Program-made: the position numbers and the translations under genes
Notes under the pieces: model-generated
Database searches by the model: none
What the model was told of the DNA's origin: nothing
Seen by the model: only the letters and a program-made list of their open reading frames with translations
Assembly (NCBI GenBank): GCA_021773835.1
Contig: JAJFJQ010000057.1
Coordinates: 186,001-250,000, forward strand
Source of the DNA: Gammaproteobacteria bacterium
GTDB taxonomy: Bacteria; Pseudomonadota; Gammaproteobacteria; Ga0077536
Direction of reading: 5' to 3'
DNA: 64,000 nt
Shown: in pieces, positions 47,449 through 56,494 of the stretch
Numbering within the stretch: the stretch's first letter is position 1
Layout: each line of letters opens with the position of its first letter

Positions 47449-49629
47449 ATGCTAAAACCGATGCGAACACTGCTGCGATGGATCGCGCGCGCGATCGTGC
47501 AACGCTTATTCCGTGTGCGGGTGATCGGACTGGATAACATTTCCCTTGCCGGTGAACGCACATTAATTGTGGCCAATCACGTGTCGCACTTAGACGCGTT
47601 ATTTCTCTACCTTTTCCTACCACAACCGCTCGTTTTCGCGCTCGAACCGGCGACAGTTTCACGCCGTTGGATCCGCTTGTTTTTACCGTTCATTGACTGG
47701 GTTGAGATGGACCCGCTGGCGCCGCACACGCTGAAGGGCATGGTCAAAATACTGAAGCATGGTGACCGCACGGTTGTGTTTCCGGAGGGCCGTATCACCG
47801 ATACCGGCTCACTGATGAAAATTTACGAAGGCCCGGCCATGATGGCCGACAGCGCCGACGCGGACGTGCTACCAGTCGGCATTGAGGGGTTGCAGTATTC
47901 ACAATTCTCGCTACTGGCACGGCTCGTGCGGGTGCGCTCGTTTCCGCCGGTGAAGATTGTCTGTCTCGCGCCGCGGAAAATTATCTTAAGCGATAGTTTG
48001 CAGGGACGCGGGCGTCGTGCGAAAGCCGCCTCAGCCTTGTTATATATCATGCGCGAAATCGCCTACGAATGCGCCTACGAACCGACCACCCTATACCAAG
48101 CCATCCTCGACGCCATGCAGCGACATGGGCCAAACCGAGTAATCATAGAAGACTCAACCAATGCCAAACTCAGCTACCGCCAGCTGCTGTTGCGGGCTGA
48201 CATCCTCGGACAATTCGTCGCGCAGGAAACCGATCGTCGGGACTGCGTTGGCGTGATGCTTCCGAGCACAGCCGCATCAATTGTGATGCTTAGTGCAATA
48301 CAATCGCGCGGCCGACGAGCAGCAATGCTCAACTTCACCGCGGGAGCAAGAGGTCTAGTAATCGCATGCGAAACCGCAAATGTGGCCGTCGTCTATACCT
48401 CGCGTCGATTTGTCCAGGAAGCTGGCCTCGAAGCGGTCGCCGAGGCACTCGAAGACATGACGAAAGTCGTCTACCTTGAAGACCTTCGAGATCGGGTCAC
48501 CATCGTACACAAGCTTCGCGGACTGCTAGCTGCCTACTTGCCGAATATTGTCTACCGCATACGCCAACGCAATAGAGACCCGCACGAAGACTGCGTGATC
48601 TTATTTACGTCCGGTTCAGAAGGGATCCCCAAGGGCGTCGTGTTAACGCATTCGAACGTGATTGCGAATCGCGCTCAAGTGCAGACCCTGCTGGCGCTCA
48701 CACATGACGATGTCGTGCTCAATGTCCTACCAATGTTTCACGCCTTCGGCCTGCTCGGTGGCGTGCTGATTCCGTTGCTCGACGGGGCTAAAATTTACTG
48801 CTATCCGTCACCTTTACATTACCGCGTGATCCCGGAATTGAGCTATCAGTTAGGCGCGACCTGTCTTTTCGGCACCAATACCTTTCTTGCCGGGTACGCG
48901 AAACAAGGCCACCCATATGACTTTCATAAAATGCGCTTCGTCATTGCCGGGGCGGAAAAGTTAAGCACCGAGACACGTCGATTATGGGCAGATAAGTACG
49001 GCATCTGCGTCTACGAAGGATATGGCGCGACGGAGGCAAGCCCTGTGATCGCCGTCAATACACCGATGGGCAACAAACCCAATTCAGTCGGGCAGTTGCT
49101 AGCGAAAATGGAATACTATATCGAGCCCGTCGAAGGGATCCCGACCGGCGGTCGCCTGGTCGTGCGGGGTCCAAATATAATGCGCGGCTATTTGTTTCAT
49201 GGCGGAGACGGGGACTACTACCCACCGTCCACCGCCTACGGTCAAGGTTGGTACGACACCGGCGATATCGTGACCGTCGATAATGACGAGTTCGTATCAA
49301 TCATCGGCCGCCAAAAACGTTTCGCCAAGATCGGCGGGGAAATGGTGCCATTACAACAAACTGAGGAAATCGCGAATCTTGCATGGCCTGAGTATTCCCA
49401 TGCAGCCGTCGCACTGGCAGACACACGCAAGGGCGAGCAGATAATACTCGTCAGCGAATATAGCGAATGCCAGCGCAGCGACCTCGTGGGCGCCGCCAAA
49501 GAATTAGGTGTTCCGGAACTATCCCTGCCTAAGCGAGTCATCTACCACGCTGCCATTCCCTTGCTGGGTAGTGGCAAGGTTAATTATCCGGCCTTACGCG
49601 ACCTTGCGAAGGAAATGGTAATTACCTAA
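47449..49629 (+). CDS. aas: Bifunctional acyl-[ACP] synthetase / 2-acyl-glycerophosphoethanolamine acyltransferase
   Basis: Aas reacylates lysophospholipids in the inner membrane. The protein of about 726 residues has an N-terminal PlsC-like acyltransferase with NHVSHLDA (HX4D) and FPEGRITDTGS. The C-terminal ANL synthetase domain has ILFTSGSEGIPKGVVLTH, YGATEASPV and WYDTGDIV. The length is close to 719 of the Escherichia coli enzyme. ATG at 47449 is preceded by GTG at 47446, and either could start. It follows mltD by 29 bases. Confidence 0.93.
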   Translation: MLKPMRTLLRWIARAIVQRLFRVRVIGLDNISLAGERTLIVANHVSHLDALFLYLFLPQPLVFALEPATVSRRWIRLFLPFIDWVEMDPLAPHTLKGMVKILKHGDRTVVFPEGRITDTGSLMKIYEGPAMMADSADADVLPVGIEGLQYSQFSLLARLVRVRSFPPVKIVCLAPRKIILSDSLQGRGRRAKAASALLYIMREIAYECAYEPTTLYQAILDAMQRHGPNRVIIEDSTNAKLSYRQLLLRADILGQFVAQETDRRDCVGVMLPSTAASIVMLSAIQSRGRRAAMLNFTAGARGLVIACETANVAVVYTSRRFVQEAGLEAVAEALEDMTKVVYLEDLRDRVTIVHKLRGLLAAYLPNIVYRIRQRNRDPHEDCVILFTSGSEGIPKGVVLTHSNVIANRAQVQTLLALTHDDVVLNVLPMFHAFGLLGGVLIPLLDGAKIYCYPSPLHYRVIPELSYQLGATCLFGTNTFLAGYAKQGHPYDFHKMRFVIAGAEKLSTETRRLWADKYGICVYEGYGATEASPVIAVNTPMGNKPNSVGQLLAKMEYYIEPVEGIPTGGRLVVRGPNIMRGYLFHGGDGDYYPPSTAYGQGWYDTGDIVTVDNDEFVSIIGRQKRFAKIGGEMVPLQQTEEIANLAWPEYSHAAVALADTRKGEQIILVSEYSECQRSDLVGAAKELGVPELSLPKRVIYHAAIPLLGSGKVNYPALRDLAKEMVIT

Positions 49630-49725
49630 ACGGCTACACAGGCTTAGAACGTGTATTGAAGTAAACCCCGTTTGGGTCTATTGCATTACTGGGTGCCGAA
49701 TTTCGGTGAGAACAGGAGAAAAAAA

Positions 49726-50775
49726 ATGCGCGAGGCAGTCGAAGCCTACTACGGTTCAGTGCTCGAATCTTCCAACGACCTAAAGACGAACGCGTGTACC
49801 ACCGCAGGTGCACCGCCAGCACACCTCAGCAGCCTATTGCGCAACATCCATCCCGACATTACATCGACCTATTATGGGTGTGGTCTCGTTTATCCACCGG
49901 AATTGTATGGGGCTCGAATATTGGACCTTGGGTGCGGTAGCGGCCGTGATTGCTACGTGTTGTCACAACTGGCGGGTCCCGACGGGTCTGTCGTCGGCGT
50001 CGACATGACCGACAACCAGCTCGAAATAGCGCGTCGCCATGTTGATTTTCACACCGAAAAATTCGGTTTCGAAAAGTCGAACGTTGAATTCCGAAAAGGC
50101 TATCTGGAGAAACTCGACGAGCTAGATTTAGCACCCGCCAGTTTCGATGTGATCGTGTCGAATTGTGTGATTAATCTCGCCATCGATAAACTTGCAGTGC
50201 TGCGTCATGCATTCACTTTACTCAAGGAAGGAGGCGAGCTCTATTTTGCGGATGTCTACGCCGATCGTAGAATTCCGGCAGCGCTGAGCCGTGATTCGGT
50301 TTTGTACGGAGAATGTCTCAGTGGCGCGTTGTACTGGAATGATTTTCACGCGCTCGCAAAGCAAGCGGGATTCCTTGATCCTCGCTTGGTGGACGATAAT
50401 CCGATCGAAATTCGCGATCCGGCCGTCGCCGAACGCATTGGCAACATTCAGTTTTATTCAGGTACGTATCGGTTGTTTAAACTCCCGCACCTGGAACCGG
50501 CGTGTGAGGACTACGGACAGGCCGTGATCTACCGCGGCACGATCGAACATGACCCGCATCGATTCGTATTGGACAAGCACCATTTGATAGACCAGGGACG
50601 AACATTTCCAGTTTGCGGTAATACCTGGCGGATGCTTCACGACACGCGCTTTCGTAAGCATTTCGACTTTATTGGTAATTGGGATCGACACTACGGCATC
50701 TTCGAGGGGTGTGGGACGAGCCTACCCTTCGATCTTTCTTCGGAGCCGAATAACGACGCCGGCGGCTGCTGCTAG
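49726..50775 (+). CDS. arsM: Arsenite S-adenosylmethionine methyltransferase ArsM
   Basis: ArsM methylates As(III) with SAM. The 349-residue protein has the SAM motif ILDLGCGSGRDCYVL and all four cysteines typical of the family at Cys24, Cys52, Cys147 (VSNCVINL) and Cys197 (GECLSGALYW). A C-terminal domain of about 130 residues ends GGCC. The ATG at 49726 is preceded by AGGAG; a longer frame from 49672 has no support. No ArsR, ArsC or Acr3/ArsB is nearby. The flavoprotein fusion gene follows after 23 bases, so the two are probably one operon. Confidence 0.92.
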   Translation: MREAVEAYYGSVLESSNDLKTNACTTAGAPPAHLSSLLRNIHPDITSTYYGCGLVYPPELYGARILDLGCGSGRDCYVLSQLAGPDGSVVGVDMTDNQLEIARRHVDFHTEKFGFEKSNVEFRKGYLEKLDELDLAPASFDVIVSNCVINLAIDKLAVLRHAFTLLKEGGELYFADVYADRRIPAALSRDSVLYGECLSGALYWNDFHALAKQAGFLDPRLVDDNPIEIRDPAVAERIGNIQFYSGTYRLFKLPHLEPACEDYGQAVIYRGTIEHDPHRFVLDKHHLIDQGRTFPVCGNTWRMLHDTRFRKHFDFIGNWDRHYGIFEGCGTSLPFDLSSEPNNDAGGCC

Positions 50776-50798
50776 CGCTAGCTAGCCCGGCGTTAACT

Positions 50799-52946
50799 AT
50801 GAGCCCTACGCGGATCTCACTTGCTGCAGTCGTCGCGATAACCATTACAGCGTTTTTTTACTTCGATCTGGCCGCCTACTTTCAGCTCGATTATCTCAAG
50901 ACAAAACAAGCTCTACTGGCGACTCATGTTGCGGCGACCCCACTGCGATCGGCCGCTATCTACTTCTTCATTTACGTCGCTGTCGCCGCCTTATCGCTAC
51001 CCGGCGCCGCAATATTAACGCTTGTTGGTGGTGCGATATTTGGGTTGTTGTGGGGTACGATTTTGGTGTCGTTCGCTAGTACACTCGGCGCCACCTGTGC
51101 GTTTCTCTTGTCTCGGTATCTGTTTCAAGACGTAGTCGGCAAACGTTTTCAAACTCGAATGGCGGCGATCAACGACGGCATCAACAAAGACGGGGCGTTC
51201 TACCTATTTACACTCCGCCTAGTGCCGATATTTCCATTTTTCGTCATCAACCTGGCGATGGGTCTAACCACGTTAAAGGCCTGGACATTTCTGTTCGTGA
51301 GCCAGCTTGGCATGTTTCCAGCGACACTTGTGTTCGTAAATGCGGGCACTCAGCTTGCAAAGATTGAATCGACCACCGATATATTGTCGCCGGCGCTAAT
51401 CGTGTCATTCGCCGCACTTGGGGTATTTCCATTGATCGCAAAAAGAATCGCTGCCTTCATAAAACGCACCCGAGCGTTGCGATCTTTCCCAAAACCTGCT
51501 CATTTCGACCGTAATTTGATCGTTATTGGCGCAGGCTCTGCCGGCCTAGTCTGTTCCTATATTGCAGCAGCAACAAATGCGAAAGTTACGCTCATCGAAA
51601 AACACTTAATGGGCGGCGACTGCCTTAACACTGGTTGTGTTCCGTCAAAAGCCTTACTGCGCAGCGCCAAGTTCATACATCAGGCACGGCATAGTCAACG
51701 ATACGGAATCGCCAAGACTAATGTTGAGTTCGACTTCCGTGAAGTGATGGAGCGAGTGAGAGGAGTCGTCGAACAAATTGCACCGCACGATTCGGTGGAG
51801 CGCTACTCTGGCCTGGGCGTCGAATGTCTCGAGGGCGAGGCGGAGATACTTAGTCCCTATCGCGTCCGCGTTGGTGATCGTGAGTTGACGACAAGAAATA
51901 TCGTTATCGCCGCTGGCGCTAGCCCATTTGTACCGCCGATACCTGGCCTCGATCAAATTGACTTCCTAAGCTCTAACAATTTATGGGATCTACAGGTGTT
52001 GCCTCCGCGACTAGTTGTTCTCGGTGGCGGCCCAATCGGATGTGAAATCAGTCAGGCCTTTGCCCGACTAGGCAGCGCAGTGACACAAATCGAAATGGCG
52101 CCACGCTTATTGATGCGCGAAGACGAAGTCGTTTCATCGACCATTCTCCAGGCGCTACAGCGCGATGGGGTGGACGTAAAGCTGGACTATCGTGCCGTTG
52201 AGTTCCGCAACAATGGAACAGATAAGACCGTCATCTGCGAAACCATTGGCGACAACTCCGAGGCAACGCTTGAAGTCGCGTTCGACGAGGTCGTTGTTGC
52301 CGTTGGCCGACGCGCAAATGTCAAAGGCTACGGCGTCGAGGAACTCGGTTTGTCATTGAACCCGGACGGCACGATTGCCACCGATAGCTACCTTGCGACC
52401 GACATCCCCAACATCTATGCCTGCGGTGATGTTGCCGGTCCTTACCAATTCACGCACACCGCTTCGCATCAAGCGTGGTACGCTGCAATTAACAGCTTGT
52501 TCGGCGGCTTTAAGCAGTTTGCCGTCGATTATTCGGTGATCCCATGGTGCACTTTCACCGACCCGGAGGTCGCGAGAGTTGGTTTAAACGAAACCGAAGC
52601 CCGCGAGCAAGGCGTGGCTTTCGAGCTCACAACATTCGACATTGCCGACCTCGATCGAGCAATCGCAGATGAGGTTGCCGAAGGTTGCGTACGCGTTCTC
52701 ACGGTGCCTGGAAAGGATACGATCATCGGGGTCACGATTGTCGGCGAACATGCCGGCGATTTACTTGCCGAATTTGTGTTTGCGATGAAACATGGTCTCG
52801 GCTTAGGCAAGATCCTCAGCACAATTCACATCTACCCGACCCTGGCGGAAGCGAATAAATTTGCAGCCGGCGCTTGGCGGCGCGAGCATGCACCCGAATG
52901 GTTACTGAAGCTTGCTACGCTTCATCATCGCCGTCGTACGGGCTAG
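50799..52946 (+). CDS. TVP38/TMEM64 membrane domain fused to a pyridine nucleotide-disulfide oxidoreductase
   Basis: Residues 1-225 form a TVP38/TMEM64 (DedA-like) membrane domain with about six hydrophobic segments and the family segments GAAILTLVGGAIFGL and FYLFTLRLVPIFPFFVIN. Residues 240-715 are a FAD/NAD(P) disulfide reductase. FAD is bound at VIGAGSAGLV, the redox pair Cys275/Cys280 is in GGDCLNTGCVPSK, and ACGDVAG and the C-terminal HIYPTLAEANKF are present. It looks like mercuric reductase but lacks the C-terminal Cys pair needed for Hg(II), and has no HMA domain. The substrate is unknown; a dithiol or arsenical is plausible from context. Confidence 0.88.
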   Translation: MSPTRISLAAVVAITITAFFYFDLAAYFQLDYLKTKQALLATHVAATPLRSAAIYFFIYVAVAALSLPGAAILTLVGGAIFGLLWGTILVSFASTLGATCAFLLSRYLFQDVVGKRFQTRMAAINDGINKDGAFYLFTLRLVPIFPFFVINLAMGLTTLKAWTFLFVSQLGMFPATLVFVNAGTQLAKIESTTDILSPALIVSFAALGVFPLIAKRIAAFIKRTRALRSFPKPAHFDRNLIVIGAGSAGLVCSYIAAATNAKVTLIEKHLMGGDCLNTGCVPSKALLRSAKFIHQARHSQRYGIAKTNVEFDFREVMERVRGVVEQIAPHDSVERYSGLGVECLEGEAEILSPYRVRVGDRELTTRNIVIAAGASPFVPPIPGLDQIDFLSSNNLWDLQVLPPRLVVLGGGPIGCEISQAFARLGSAVTQIEMAPRLLMREDEVVSSTILQALQRDGVDVKLDYRAVEFRNNGTDKTVICETIGDNSEATLEVAFDEVVVAVGRRANVKGYGVEELGLSLNPDGTIATDSYLATDIPNIYACGDVAGPYQFTHTASHQAWYAAINSLFGGFKQFAVDYSVIPWCTFTDPEVARVGLNETEAREQGVAFELTTFDIADLDRAIADEVAEGCVRVLTVPGKDTIIGVTIVGEHAGDLLAEFVFAMKHGLGLGKILSTIHIYPTLAEANKFAAGAWRREHAPEWLLKLATLHHRRRTG

Positions 52947-52971
52947 CATGCCCAATCAGCGCGACACGATC

Positions 52972-53691
52972 TTAGTTGACGCGCAGCGCCGCGAAGACGT
53001 CATCCATCATAGCTCCGATTAAGCGCTCACCTTTCTGACGCGTGGCCAAACTGGGATCGCCATTAACACCGTCTGGGGAGTAGTTTGCTTGCGACGGATC
53101 GTGACGGTTAAATCGGCCTCGCTCGATTTCAACCGGTGCTACCTTGGCACAGCCCAAATCCACTGTTTCCTCATCGATGGCCAACATCATCGACGTTTCG
53201 ATTTCATCTGCATGCCCACCCCATTCTTGCTCCGACAGCTTTTCAACCTCGCGGTTAAAATTCGGCCCGCTGTAGACGTTAATGATTTGATAGCGCGCAG
53301 AATCCGTACGTGCGGCAATAACTTGCTCTAAAGGCGGAATCGTACTGATCCCGGTATTGAGCAATATCACACGTTCTGCTCCGGCGTGTTGGATACAATC
53401 GATGACCTCTCCAACGAAGGCGATGAAGGTCTGCTCCGATAGACTGACGCTGCCGGGGTAATCGACAAAAACTGGATAGTATCCGTACGTGATCACCGGC
53501 CATACGACGAAATCCAACCTGGGTAACAGGTGATCGATGATCCAATCAACTTGCCGCTGGTCACTATTCATCGGTAAGTGACGCCCGTGCTCCTTGCACG
53601 CCGCCGCTACGGGCAGCACCGCCCCTATGCCACTTTCAAGCAGCTTCTCGACAAGGGGCCAGGCGGATGTCTCAACGCGTATACCACTCAT
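52972..53691 (-). CDS. Creatininase-family protein with altered metal site
   Basis: The 239-residue protein has the creatininase amidohydrolase fold, with segments VLPVAAACKEHGRHLPM, YGYYPVFVDYPGSVSLS and GGHADEIETSMML. Family metal ligands from EHGRHLP and the following Asp are visible, and His in GGHADE is kept. The usual NGHxxN motif reads LLNTGIST, so its His ligand is missing. Activity on creatinine is therefore unlikely and the substrate is unknown. It lies alone on the minus strand between the flavoprotein and apt. Confidence 0.82.
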   Translation of the reverse strand: MSGIRVETSAWPLVEKLLESGIGAVLPVAAACKEHGRHLPMNSDQRQVDWIIDHLLPRLDFVVWPVITYGYYPVFVDYPGSVSLSEQTFIAFVGEVIDCIQHAGAERVILLNTGISTIPPLEQVIAARTDSARYQIINVYSGPNFNREVEKLSEQEWGGHADEIETSMMLAIDEETVDLGCAKVAPVEIERGRFNRHDPSQANYSPDGVNGDPSLATRQKGERLIGAMMDDVFAALRVN

Positions 53692-53828
53692 TCCATTTCA
53701 CCAAGCTTCATCTAGGTGGAAGATACACCGCGAGCCGTGCACGCAGTTGCGCCAAGCGGCCCGCCAAAATCCCGATTGCGAGATAATTATCCTACAATCC
53801 GGCTTTGGAACTAGCCCCGAGGGCAATA

Positions 53829-54344
53829 ATGCAGCACATCAAATCGCAAATTAGAGACATACCGGATTTCCCATCTCCCGGGATCCTGTTCAAGGATTTG
53901 ACGCCCGTAATAGCGGACCCGGCATCACTGCGCCGCATTACAACGAAATTGGCTGAGCCGTTTAGACAAGCGGGCGTTACCGCCGTGGCGGGAATGGAGG
54001 CGCGTGGCTTTATTTTCGGCACACTTGTTGCGCAAGAACTCGATGTTGGGTTTATTCCACTACGAAAACCTGGAAAATTACCTGCCGACACACACACCGT
54101 AGCCTATGAGCTCGAGTACGGCGCTACCGCACTCGAAATGCATACTGACGCACTCGCAAAAAACGATCACGTGTTGTTGATTGATGACGTACTGGCCACT
54201 GGCGGGACGGCCGCCGCGAGTTGCGAGCTCGTGCGCAAGAGCGGCGCGGCGATCGCCGGTTGCGGTTTTGTCATAGAGCTGGATTTCCTGAACGGCAGAA
54301 AGCAACTTATGCCGGACACCGTTCACTCGCTGATCCATTTTTGA
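53829..54344 (+). CDS. apt: Adenine phosphoribosyltransferase
   Basis: Apt salvages adenine to AMP with PRPP. The 171-residue protein has GMEARGFIFG, PLRKPGKLP and the PRPP motif VLLIDDVLATGGTAAA. The ATG at 53829 gives the usual N-terminus (KSQIRDIPDFPSPGILFKD). A TTG at 53805 would add 8 residues. Confidence 0.96.
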   Translation: MQHIKSQIRDIPDFPSPGILFKDLTPVIADPASLRRITTKLAEPFRQAGVTAVAGMEARGFIFGTLVAQELDVGFIPLRKPGKLPADTHTVAYELEYGATALEMHTDALAKNDHVLLIDDVLATGGTAAASCELVRKSGAAIAGCGFVIELDFLNGRKQLMPDTVHSLIHF

Positions 54345-54434
54345 GGCGGTGATGGATTTTTTCAGCGCCATCAAGAGCGCTGATTGTGCTTGTAACAAAT
54401 GGCTCTGGACCATCGATAAATCGGATTAAAACTA

Positions 54435-55199
54435 ATGTGCCTCTTGTTAGCTGCCCACGCAGACCACCGCGACTACCGATTAATAATCGCCGCAAATCGC
54501 GACGAGTTCTACAGGCGACCGGCGGCGCCCGCTGCTTACTGGAAAGATGATTCGGAGATTCTCGGGGGACGCGACCTCGAGGGTGGTGGGACGTGGCTAG
54601 CGGTCAATCGACGCGGCGCTTTCGCGGCTATCACCAACATACCGAGACCTGCGAGTATAGACCCGCCACGATCGCGCGGCCTCATCGTCAACGATTATTT
54701 GTCCGGCCGCATACCGCCGCGAGATTTTGTCGATAACCTCGCCGGCGGCGGACATGGTTACGCGGGTTTCAATGTTCTAGCGAGTAACGAAAACTCGCTC
54801 GCGTGGTATTCGAACCAAAGCGAACAACCAAAGTCGCTGTCGCCTGGCATTTATGGTCTCAGTAACCATCTGCTTGATACGCCCTGGCCAAAAGTCGCAC
54901 GGATCAAAGCGGATTTTCGTGCGGCACAGGCCTTAACCGGAAGCGCGCTAGTGGAAGCGTTATTTGCATCACTGGCGAACGACGATAACGCATCACCTGA
55001 GGCCGGGCTTAGTATCGAATACGAACGTAATTCGACACCAATCTTCATTGCTGGCGATAGCTACGGAACCCGCTGTTCGACGGTGGTTTTGATCAGTTAT
55101 ACGGACAGACTGAGCTTCATCGAGCGGAGATTCGGTCCGCGCAAGTCGTTCGCTGGGGAGTCCACATTTGAATTTGAATTAGAACGCGGAGCAACATAG
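54435..55199 (+). CDS. NRDE family protein (TANGO2-like)
   Basis: The 254-residue protein begins with MCLLLAA and has the signature AANRDEFYRRP, followed by ILGGRDLEGGGTWLAV and FAAITNIP. The N-terminal Cys suggests an Ntn-hydrolase-like fold. The human homologue TANGO2 has been linked to haem or lipid handling, but the bacterial function is open. It lies 90 bases after apt and 32 before egtB on the same strand. Confidence 0.9.
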   Translation: MCLLLAAHADHRDYRLIIAANRDEFYRRPAAPAAYWKDDSEILGGRDLEGGGTWLAVNRRGAFAAITNIPRPASIDPPRSRGLIVNDYLSGRIPPRDFVDNLAGGGHGYAGFNVLASNENSLAWYSNQSEQPKSLSPGIYGLSNHLLDTPWPKVARIKADFRAAQALTGSALVEALFASLANDDNASPEAGLSIEYERNSTPIFIAGDSYGTRCSTVVLISYTDRLSFIERRFGPRKSFAGESTFEFELERGAT

Positions 55200-55231
55200 C
55201 ATGAGCTTATGAATATCTTCGAGTCCTTGAG

Positions 55232-56494
55232 ATGAGCACAGTCGCCGCTACACCGACACGTACCGTAAGCCGCCTCGCCCGGCGCTACAATGCAGTACGC
55301 ACCCAATCGACAGCACTTGCGCGGCCACTATCGAGCGAAGACGCCTGCGTCCAATCGATGGATGACGCAAGCCCGTCCAAGTGGCACCTTGCCCACACAA
55401 GTTGGTTTTTTGAAACCTTTGTGCTCGCGGCCCACAACTCGAATTACACGCCATTCGACTCCAACTATCGGGTGTTATTTAACTCTTATTACAACGCCGT
55501 CGGAGAGCAGTATTCACGACCTCACCGGGGACTACTGACACGGCCGAGCCTGACCGAAATCTACGCCTACCGCGACCACATTGACGATCGTATGTCGCGC
55601 TTGTTCGAAGGAGACCTAGACCCCGGACTATGCGACATTATCGAGGTCGGTTTACATCATGAGCAGCAGCACCAAGAGCTTCTGCTCATGGACATCAAAC
55701 ACTTGTTTTCCTGTAACCCCATTGCGCCCGCGTACACGGCGCGCGCCAACCTGCCAGACGGCGATGCGCAAGACCTGACGTTCTTTGACTTCCCCGAAGG
55801 GATCGTTCGGATCGGAGCCGAGGGGCAAGCGTTTTCTTTTGACAACGAGCGACCGTGCCACGCGGCGTTATTGCACGAGTACGCGCTTGGCTCACGCCCG
55901 ATAACAAACGGGGAATATCTGGAATTTATCCAGGACGGCGGCTACCGCAGTCCCTTGCTGTGGCTCGCTGATGGTTGGGCAACAATCCAGAAGTGTGCGT
56001 GGCAGGCACCGATGTATTGGTCCGAGATCGACGGTGAGTGGTTCGAGTTCAGCTTGAGCGGCCGAACGCCGTTGGTGTTGGCAGCTCCAGTCGTGCATGT
56101 CAGCTACTACGAGGCTGATGCCTATGCGCGATGGGCTAATGCGCGCCTGCCAACGGAGGCAGAGTGGGAATTTGCCGCCGGCGGCTCCGCCGTGGATGGA
56201 AATTTTGTTGAGAGCCAGTGTTTACAGCCGCAAGCAGGTCTTGCCTCGGACGCGCATCCAGCGCAATTGTTCGGCGACGTCTGGGAATGGACAATGAGTC
56301 CGTATACCCCCTACCCCGGATTTCAGACTCCGAGCGGGGCTATCGGTGAATACAACGGCAAGTTTATGAGCGGCCAGATGGTCTTGCGCGGGGGCTGCTG
56401 CGTCACGCCAGCGGACCATATCCGTAAGACCTATCGTAACTTCTTTTATCCGGCGAATCGTTGGCAGTTTGGAGGCATCCGGCTGGCACGCTAA
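55232..56494 (+). CDS. egtB: Ergothioneine biosynthesis sulfoxide synthase EgtB
   Basis: EgtB is a non-haem iron enzyme that joins a thiol to hercynine with O2. The 420-residue protein has a DinB-like domain with iron-ligand histidines in WHLAHTSWFFE and HHEQQHQE. A formylglycine-generating-enzyme-like domain runs from residue 185, with RLPTEAEWEFAAGG, FGDVWEWT and VLRGGCCVTP. No EgtD methyltransferase gene is adjacent or elsewhere in the window, so it must be elsewhere or the enzyme has another partner. Its stop overlaps that of the SDR gene by 4 bases. Confidence 0.92.
   Translation: MSTVAATPTRTVSRLARRYNAVRTQSTALARPLSSEDACVQSMDDASPSKWHLAHTSWFFETFVLAAHNSNYTPFDSNYRVLFNSYYNAVGEQYSRPHRGLLTRPSLTEIYAYRDHIDDRMSRLFEGDLDPGLCDIIEVGLHHEQQHQELLLMDIKHLFSCNPIAPAYTARANLPDGDAQDLTFFDFPEGIVRIGAEGQAFSFDNERPCHAALLHEYALGSRPITNGEYLEFIQDGGYRSPLLWLADGWATIQKCAWQAPMYWSEIDGEWFEFSLSGRTPLVLAAPVVHVSYYEADAYARWANARLPTEAEWEFAAGGSAVDGNFVESQCLQPQAGLASDAHPAQLFGDVWEWTMSPYTPYPGFQTPSGAIGEYNGKFMSGQMVLRGGCCVTPADHIRKTYRNFFYPANRWQFGGIRLAR

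Noticed and set aside
50799-52946. Mercuric reductase call for the flavoprotein fusion
   Set aside because: The C-terminal Cys pair and the N-terminal HMA domain of MerA are missing, and no mer genes are nearby. Only the disulfide reductase core is similar.
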